Assembly: GCA_013399875.1 (NCBI GenBank)
Contig: VXAZ01003885.1
Coordinates: forward strand, 496,330-560,329
Length of the DNA stretch: 64,000 nt
Direction: 5' to 3'
Source of the DNA: Gymnorhina tibicen
Lineage: Eukaryota; Chordata; Aves; Passeriformes; Artamidae
Shown here: positions 56,761 through 64,000 of the stretch, piece by piece
How positions within the stretch are numbered: position 1 is the stretch's first letter
Layout of the letters: every line of letters begins with the position of its first letter
Notes under the pieces: generated by a model
Seen by the model: the letters and a program-made list of their open reading frames with translations, nothing else
Database searches by the model: none
Told to the model about the DNA's origin: nothing
Made by a program: the position numbers and the translations under genes

Positions 56761-59414
56761 AGTCTGCTAAAAGACACATAGTGTCTGCACAATTATCCAT
56801 GTAATTCCATGCAGAGGGAAAGGATTAGTCACTACAAAGCTCTGCTCAGGGATGGAGAGCTGGAGTCTGCAGGACAGAAGCAGAACAGGGGAGCGAGAGA
56901 CTCTGGAAGAGTTTTCCAAGGTATATGGACTCGGAGCTGCAAATTTTACTTTTATTTTCATAGGTGAAAAATGTTTGCTACAAATCTAAATGTTTATCCC
57001 CAGGTACAGGGCTCACTTGTTGCTGGTGAATTATTAGCAACGTCTTGCAGCTACAGGCTCTGGAGCGAAACAGCTCCAGTCACCTCACAAACATAAATTA
57101 AAGACTCGTGGGGTCTGTGGGAGGCAGCCACTTTATATCATCCATTGCTCATCGAAGGCATAAGCAAACTCAGGCACCGAGTTTAAATTATTTGCCTAGG
57201 CTGTCTCGGGAAAATCGATGGGGAACATCAGCCAGAAAATTCAGACATATCTACCTCTCACCTCCGGCTGCGCCAGGTAACTCCCGGCGAGTGCTTCAGC
57301 CTGGGTGTGCAAACCGCCCCTGCTCCTTCAGAACAGACACTGCACCACGGCCTGGAAACTTCCCATTCCCCTTATCCCCATCCTCTGGAGCCGGAATTAA
57401 TAATGAGCAGCAAACTAAAAACAAAAATAAAGCAACGCCCCCCCAAATAAACAAAAGTAAAACCACGTTTATCAGCTGCAGCCTAATTTTTGATGGATCG
57501 CTGAGACATCTGCTTGTGGCACAAATGAGCAGCCTGTGCAATTTATGGTGCTTCCTTTGCTGCTTGGGATGTTGGACCAGGCCATCGGCAGGAAGGTTTT
57601 ATTCCTCACGGGATCTTCCTGGAGAGCCCCTCTGAGCCCCAAGGCAAGGGGAAAATGCCCCTTTTCCCCCCTCACTCCTCTGAGCTCTTCCCAGTCACCA
57701 GAGAGTCCTGAGGGCATCCAGCTGGAGATGACATCCCACTAGCACCTCCCCATCCCACACAGACCTGATCTTGTAATTAAACCGCTTTAATCATCCAATG
57801 CAGCCGTTCAGACCGATTCCTGAGAGACCAGAGAGACAGAAGTGTGACAATGACTAAGAACCCTAAATATCTAAGGATTTTTTTTTTCTGTGACACATCT
57901 GATATTTTGTAGACGTGAGCTAGAAATGCTACTGAAACCTGCTGATTTCCCCCCTCCAGCTTTATTTAATCTTTCTCAAGTTTGTAGGGAGTTTCTAGCC
58001 GAAACTCTAGCAGGAGGATGAGAGCAAACACACGGGGGAGCACTTAGACTGTGACAGCCAGAGCGCTCCATCCGCCCGGCTCGTGCACCTGGAATGACCA
58101 CTTCAGTGGAAAACCTGGCTTTTCAAAAACCCCATTTGTTCCGAGGAGTTCACCATTTCCCAGAAACCAAAAGCACCACGTGGAATTTCCTAAATGCCAG
58201 GACCACAGGGTGACCCACTCTGTGCTAGAAAAGAGGAGCAATTTAAGAAAGTCTCGCTGTTCTCAACAACAAAGAAATGCTGAATTTTGAAGCCTGTTTC
58301 CACTAAATGCCTTTTAAAAAAAAATTTACTCCCTGCTCTATAGTTGGAAATTTCTTTCAACAGCCTTTGCACTTATACTGGGTTGCTTGTCTCCCTAATC
58401 TTCGATGTCCAGCTCAGCAAACTCCCCTGTTTGGAAAGGTATCTCCTAAAATACAGATTTGAGACTTAAAAGAGGGTATTTAGTGTGTCCACCATATGAG
58501 CGAAGCACTTGGCCCCCATAATAAATTCCCTATATTTGCAGAGTTTTTGTCATGTTTGCACAGTAAACATCTGTGAAATCCATTTAATGGTTTAATTTTT
58601 CCAGTGCTTGTGAAGATAGGTACTTCAGGAACATTGCTTAATACACAGCCAAAGCATAAACCCAGCCACTAAACAGTATTATATAATTAAATTTCTATTT
58701 AATGGTGTTTATGCTTCTGTTTTGAAGCTGGAAATGTGATATATGCACACACTTCATAACAGGTGTGTTGTAATGTTATTAGCAGGCAATGATGCTAACG
58801 CTTCGAGTTCCTTTAATTTGTGCATTATTAAAGAATCCTTGCCTCATTCTCATATAACAGATTCCAGAATTACCTTCACTGAGGTAAATACCACAATGCT
58901 GGAATAACTATTGCCTCTTTGCAGCCATCAGCTCTGCCACAAAGCTCTCTGTAAGACACAGGTGCAGCACTTCTCCATCCTCCCCAGCCTTGCCCACAAC
59001 TCAGTTCGTGTTTAATAGGACTCCAGAGAGAGCAGAGACGAAGAAAAGGGGTTTTTATGCACATACTCCCAAACATAGCAAGGAAATAGCACAGGAGATA
59101 ACATTCCTCTGGCTCTTGGCTGGAACAACAAAGGGTTCTGAGGCTGAGGAAGGTGTGGCTGAAGGGAGAGGAAGGCAGGCATTTTTATTTCCTGGTAAAG
59201 AGAGGAGTTAATTGAAAGTAGTAGCACATCACTTATAAGTGATATATAAAAAGAAGTATTACTTATTTATATAATTGGTTGTATTTTAACATTAATATGT
59301 TTGGTAACACTCCAGAAATGGGATAAATGTCTCACAGTGAGCAACCTCAGGCACCAGGGACACAGAACTTTTAGCATGTATGGGATTATGCAGGCAGTGA
59401 ATTCTGGGGTCCTT
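56761..59414. other. Unique sequence, no gene seen
   Basis: 58400-58870 is strongly AT-rich. Frames up to 175 codons (57108-57635, plus) have no recognisable domain. No repeat family is recognised. Confidence 0.5.
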
Positions 59415-59548
59415 GGAATCATGGAAGCATGGAATAATTTGGTGGAAAAAGCCCTCATCAGGTCCATCCATTAACACAGAACTGCCATGTTCACCACTAA
59501 ACCATGTCCACAGGTGCCACATCCACACATCTTGTGAACACTCCCTTG
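59415..59548 (-). mobile_element. CR1 LINE, short decayed 3' fragment
   Basis: ggaatcatggaagcatggaa, a ggtggaaaaagccctcatca segment and caccactaaaccatgtccac match the subfamily of 10480. It fades out after cacatccacacatcttgtg. Confidence 0.8.
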
Positions 59549-60567
59549 GAAGTCTACAGGCATGTTTTGTACCTACACACCTCTGGATGCTCCTAAGGCT
59601 GTGTTTATTAATGTTGCCAAATGGACAATAAAAATATCTGTTTTTCTACTACTGATGCTTATTTACAGTCAGCAGGGTTAATGGAAAATTGTTATTATGA
59701 TGATTGAAGAATGGATTTTACAGAAAAAACAGAAAGATCTGGTGGCACTTTCATCACGTGGTTAGAGAAAAAGATCTTTACATTATTTTTGCTGCAGTTG
59801 GGTTCAATATCCTTAACAAAACAAGGTCAATATCATGATCTGCATTGTTCAAATATGGAAACAGAGCCAAAGTGTGCTACTTCTCTGGGGTTCTGTGCAA
59901 TGCAGTGTCACAGTGTGCTGATGGAGTGGCAGGTACATCACAGGTGAATTTCTCATTAGGAAATACCTGGAAAGCAACAAGAAATGATACTCACTTTAAT
60001 CAAATAAATGAGCTAAAAATATGGTGGTGATAAAATGCCGCTTAATCTGATCTCGTGGACAAAACTGCACTGTGCTGTAAAAAATAATAATCATTTCTCT
60101 CCAGCCTATTACACTTCTTTGTGTTCCTGCAGCAGAGCGGAGAGAGCAGGAGCTTTCAAAAATTTCCATGTGCAACGAGGTTTTAAATAGTCTCACACAA
60201 ACATTTCTTGGGAGAGCAAGCAGCTGCACGGGCACCAGTTCCTTTGTGAAGGGGAGGGGAATGACAGTGTCAGGGCAAGGCTGGCGGTGGGATGCTCCAC
60301 GAGCAGTGAGCCAAAATAAGGATTTCGACAGCCAAAGGCATCAGTGAAATTATAAATCATTTCAGGAGTCTATCTTAAAGAGCTGGGTGGAGTGCATTCC
60401 AGGGATCAGCTCAGTTCAAGTAAGCAGAAGGTGAAGCGTAGTGAAAGGAAAAAGGAAACAATTTAAACTGCTTGTGTGTAGAGTCAGTCTTAAATTAACT
60501 GAAGGGAGGCAGGAGAGCAACAAGGTGTCTTTGCCAACAAGACGTCTCTTCAGTGAGAAGTGGTGGC
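59549..60567. other. Unique sequence, no gene seen
   Basis: AT-rich with no recognisable content. Confidence 0.5.
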
Positions 60568-60985
60568 CAGAAAAGCAAACAAAATGCTCATTTGCATTAA
60601 GAAAAAGCTCGAGGAAAGTACAGAATTATTCCTTATCTTTAATACGAAATGACACCACACCATGGATCCTCTGCTCAGCCTCTCTCTCCAGTCTTATGGG
60701 AGGAGAGAGCAGAAATAAAACAGGTCTGGGGAAGGCAATGAAAATGATTAAGTGAATAGAAAGCTGAAGTGTGTGGAAAGATTAAAATATTAGAACTATA
60801 TATCTTAGACATTAGAGGAATAAGGGGTGATGATAGAGAGAAATAAAAAAATAGCAAAAGTGATGATAGAGATATAAAAAATAGGGGAAGGTTTAAAGAA
60901 GGTAAGTCAAGAACTCCTATTCTTTGAGCACGAGGTGTATAAGATGAAATTGAAATCAATAGTTTAGACCTTCTTTACACACTTA
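60568..60985 (+). mobile_element. Ancient CR1/L3-like LINE fossil, ORF2 C-terminal part
   Basis: In order: aaaagcaaacaaaatgctca, cattaagaaaaagct, gaattattccttatctttaa, ggcaatgaaaatgattaagt, gtggaaagattaaaatatta, taaggggtgatgatagag, ggttt-aaagaaggtaagtca and agatgaaattgaaatcaata. This order matches the KANKML, LPLYK, ATKMIRG, YEERLK-LGL, LRGDMIE and QMKLIG segments of the family. Many stops; inactive. Confidence 0.82.
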
Positions 60986-63900
60986 GTGATGCTCAAGAGA
61001 AGACTAACATCTGTATAAATTGTGTCCAGGTGTACACTGGGAACAGTAACCTGTAACAGGTAAGAACTATCACAGTCCTGAGCTCATCCCAGCCATGAGT
61101 TCTTGAAGTCTGAATGATTAGAAGGTGTCTTAGTTCCTTAATGGATTTACTGCCTCTGCTCCTGAAGCAGCAGGCAGAATGACTTCCAGAGAAAAATACA
61201 ATTTTTTGTATCTCTGCACTGAGATAGAGATCAGGGTTGGTTTTTTCCTTTTTCTTTTTATTTCTTTGGAATTAATCAAGTAGAAACCTCTCTCTGTGAA
61301 ATCTATAGCAACAGGAATTACGCTCAGTGCGTGTGACAGTGGATATCTGAGATACGTTCCAGACAGACACCACACCTTTTCCAGCAGACTGTTCTAAGTG
61401 CTACAAGATGACGAAAAACAGATTTCTAGAACACTCCCAGAGCTGTCCAGAACAAAATCAAATGGCTATGTGTGGATCAGTTCCCCCTCTGTGCTGAGAG
61501 AGGGGAGCTGACATCACACCAGGTACCATGGCCCCACTCTGAGCCAGGAGAAGGCTGGGTTTCCTAGGAACAACACGAGAAATCCTGTGCCCAGCCTCAT
61601 CCCAAGGGCCCTGGGCAGCTGCCCTGACTCTTTTTCATGGTGAAAGAGAGGTGGGAGACTGATGAGAGGCACTGCCATCATCTCAGAATGTAAAGTGGGT
61701 CCTACTCTTTGGCATTTATTGTAAAGTGTATTTCACTGTGCCAACAGCACTCTGGGCTGGGCATTTCCAGGGAATTGTTACACTTCTCCAATGGTTAATC
61801 ACTTGGCCTTTGGCCTCCTGCCTTATAACTCTGTTTGACACGTCCTATAATTACCACTTGGAGAGTTTTATTACTTAATTATGCAATCAGTGATTGCTAT
61901 TTAACATGCCATCAATTCCTCCCCACCAGCCCCCCCATAAGCCCCCAAACAAGTTTCCCTTTTCAATCACATTTCTCAAAAATTTTCCACGAAGCAAGGA
62001 ACTGCCGAATTTGTGCTTTGATGAATAAGGTGTAAAGTTTTCCAGCGTACAAAATCCTTGCCCATTTTCTGTGCCTCTCCCACTCCTCCACTCCCGAGCC
62101 CTCTGATTTCAGGCTGTGATAATATATGTAGTCACATTTACCAGTGCTGGCAGAAAGCAGCCAGAGCACCTCATCCTTTTTACTATATCTCCTAAAAACA
62201 AATTAAGACTACACCAGACAAGCTGTTGGCTTGTGTGAACATCTGCCTGGCACTTCGTGGGCTGCTTGCAGAATACTCCCAATCCCTGAACCGTGTCCTC
62301 CTACGGATCGGTGGCTCAGCCCTTTCCACCCCGCGCACGTTTGGTGCAGTCTTGAAACGTCCCAGCACAGTTTAAAGACCAGGTTTACTGCTGTTGTGTC
62401 ACTGGAGGAAGATGAAGAGAACATTGCCATGCCATTCAGGAGGGTTTGGGTTTGGGGAGGAGCTCTCAGTCCCTTACTACTCCTTATTCCGTGGTCCTCC
62501 CATCAGGAGAAGCAAGGCTGAGGTTCTGCAGCGGTTCCTGGAGGCAAAAAAAACCACCACTGTGAAAAATAATTTTAAACCAACTTGGTTGTCATCCCCA
62601 GTCCCCAGTGCAAGGGTGTGCTGATTTATGACAACCTCCCAAAGTTGCCCCCAGACTGTTTGACAGCCCAGACAGACAGAGATTCTTAATAGCGTGAAGT
62701 GCAGACCCGTCCCCTTCCACCTCCAACATCTCCCCTGCACCAGGACCACGGCTCCACATAAATCTGCCGTGCCTGTGCCAGGGGAATTGTCTCCCAGCCT
62801 CCTGCAGCTTGTAAGGTCTGTTTCAGGAGATAGAATTAGTACCTTGATGCTTGGTATTGATCTCTGTTTGATTTATATTCCCTTGATCTGATTTTCTCCT
62901 TGGCGTCATGAGTATAAATCAAAAGTAATGCCCACAAGAGTCAGAAGCTATGCTGGCTTTAAACTTGTGTAAGTGAAATTGAGGTTCCTTAACTCCAGGC
63001 TTTTCTGGTGAAAAGGGAGGGCAGAGTAAAAAGATCAGCTGCCTGACTCATGGGAATACAAAACAGCCAGTCAGTGTAGGACACAGTCTTCCAGCCATTC
63101 CTTTATTTTATTTCCTGAACCTGGATTTCAGGTGAAAGAATTCCTGGAGTCTCTCTCCTAGAGTTAGTTTTGAAATATCCTTGTCTGCAATAGCCAGCAA
63201 TCCTCCCTTTTGGACCTCTATGTGGGAGCTGAATTAAAATTCCCTTGTGGGATGTGAGGAGGAATCTTAGGAGGGACAAGAAAAGTACTTTTGCAGCGCG
63301 ATTTCCAATGCGTGACCATTTCGTGTTGAGTCATTCGGATAAAAACCCACAAAGACACCAAAACTCTGTAATCAGTTCTTATTTCCAAGGGAGTCTTTCT
63401 ATGGCCATTCATGGTCATATTCAAGGGACTGATACGGCCTGGATATTCTCTTTGCAAAATTTGGTGCATTTTTCTAAAATCACTCTTCAGACGTCCTAAA
63501 ATATCCATTGATTTATCCTGAAACTCTCATGTGCTGAAGAGCTGCTGAGTAATGGAAAAAGGAGGAAGAGGGGTCTGCATGCACCATAATTCTTCATTGT
63601 GGCAGATGCAGAGAGGGTTGAGAGAGGTCTGGGGGGATCAGGCTGTATCCTCACGGAGTGAAAGTCCACTCTAGGTAATAGAACTGGTGTGAAAAATTTA
63701 TAAAGGAGAAAGCTTCCAGAGGGTCCCCTGGCAGCAGCGTGGAGGTTCTGATGTGACTGATGGAAAAAGTAAATGTATCTGAGCAAAGGCCAGGGATCAT
63801 AAAAGGCTTTGTCGAGAAAATGGACCCTCTTAATTAAGTTCTGTGTGTTTTTGCATAGCTGGGAGGCAGAAGTGCTGGACTGTCAGGAAGAGCCAAGCAA

Positions 63901-64000
63901 CCTGCTCCTCTTTATTTCTCCTTCATGCCCAAGTATTCTTCACCACTTCCCTCTCAGCAGTCTCTGACAAGGCACAGAGTGGAATTTTAGTAGAAGCACT
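60986..64000. other. Unique sequence, no gene seen
   Basis: The first 50 bp may be LINE remains. The rest has short frames on both strands, AT-rich stretches near 61850-61920, and nothing recognisable as gene, RNA or repeat. Confidence 0.5.

Noticed and set aside
1..64000. tRNA, rRNA, snRNA or CRISPR array
   Set aside because: No A/B-box pairs in a foldable context, no rRNA words, and no regularly spaced identical repeats with unique spacers were seen.

Overview
The window is noncoding nuclear DNA from a bird, most likely a songbird. The main evidence is a set of 14 short, 5'-truncated CR1 LINE copies. Most carry the avian CR1 3' region, whose reverse complement reads 'cacagaatggtttgggttgg...', and several still decode the CR1 ORF2 C-terminus (patterns such as GNGFKL, RFRLD, RKKFF, SLEVSKARLD). 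The species guess is inference from CR1 style; assignment to birds is secure.

I could not support any protein-coding gene, tRNA, rRNA or CRISPR array. Open frames exist on both strands but stay at or below about 230 codons. They overlap each other, cluster in the GC-rich first 5 kb or inside CR1 copies, and show no domain I recognise. The window is best read as intergenic sequence or one large intron. No operon-like logic applies.

Layout: 1-345 is a degenerate 26-28 bp GC-rich minisatellite that runs in from outside the window. 346-5390 is GC-rich with a (ATGG)n microsatellite, a 28-bp tandem pair and a weak 62-bp duplicated block. Composition drops abruptly to AT-richer sequence near 5390, and a CTCF-like site lies at 5271. 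5390-20800 is unique sequence with CR1 copies, one probable solo LTR (about 14020-14486) and an old CR1/L3-like reverse-transcriptase fossil (16505-17035). 20800-30300 is almost repeat-free and contains two stretches that look like conserved noncoding elements. 30300-33700 holds an inverted CR1 pair and a roughly 91% identical direct duplication. 40860-41335 is a tandem array of a 185-188 bp unit. 41830-60985 contains further ancient CR1/L3-like fossils, all in plus orientation, including the longest at 47165-48215. The last 3 kb is featureless to the eye.

No new biological system is evident. The most checkable observations are the 188-bp array, the 30316/33600 duplication, the minisatellite at the window edge, the composition boundary with a CTCF-like site, the LTR, and the set of ancient CR1 fossils. 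Conserved-element calls rest on appearance only and need a multi-species alignment.
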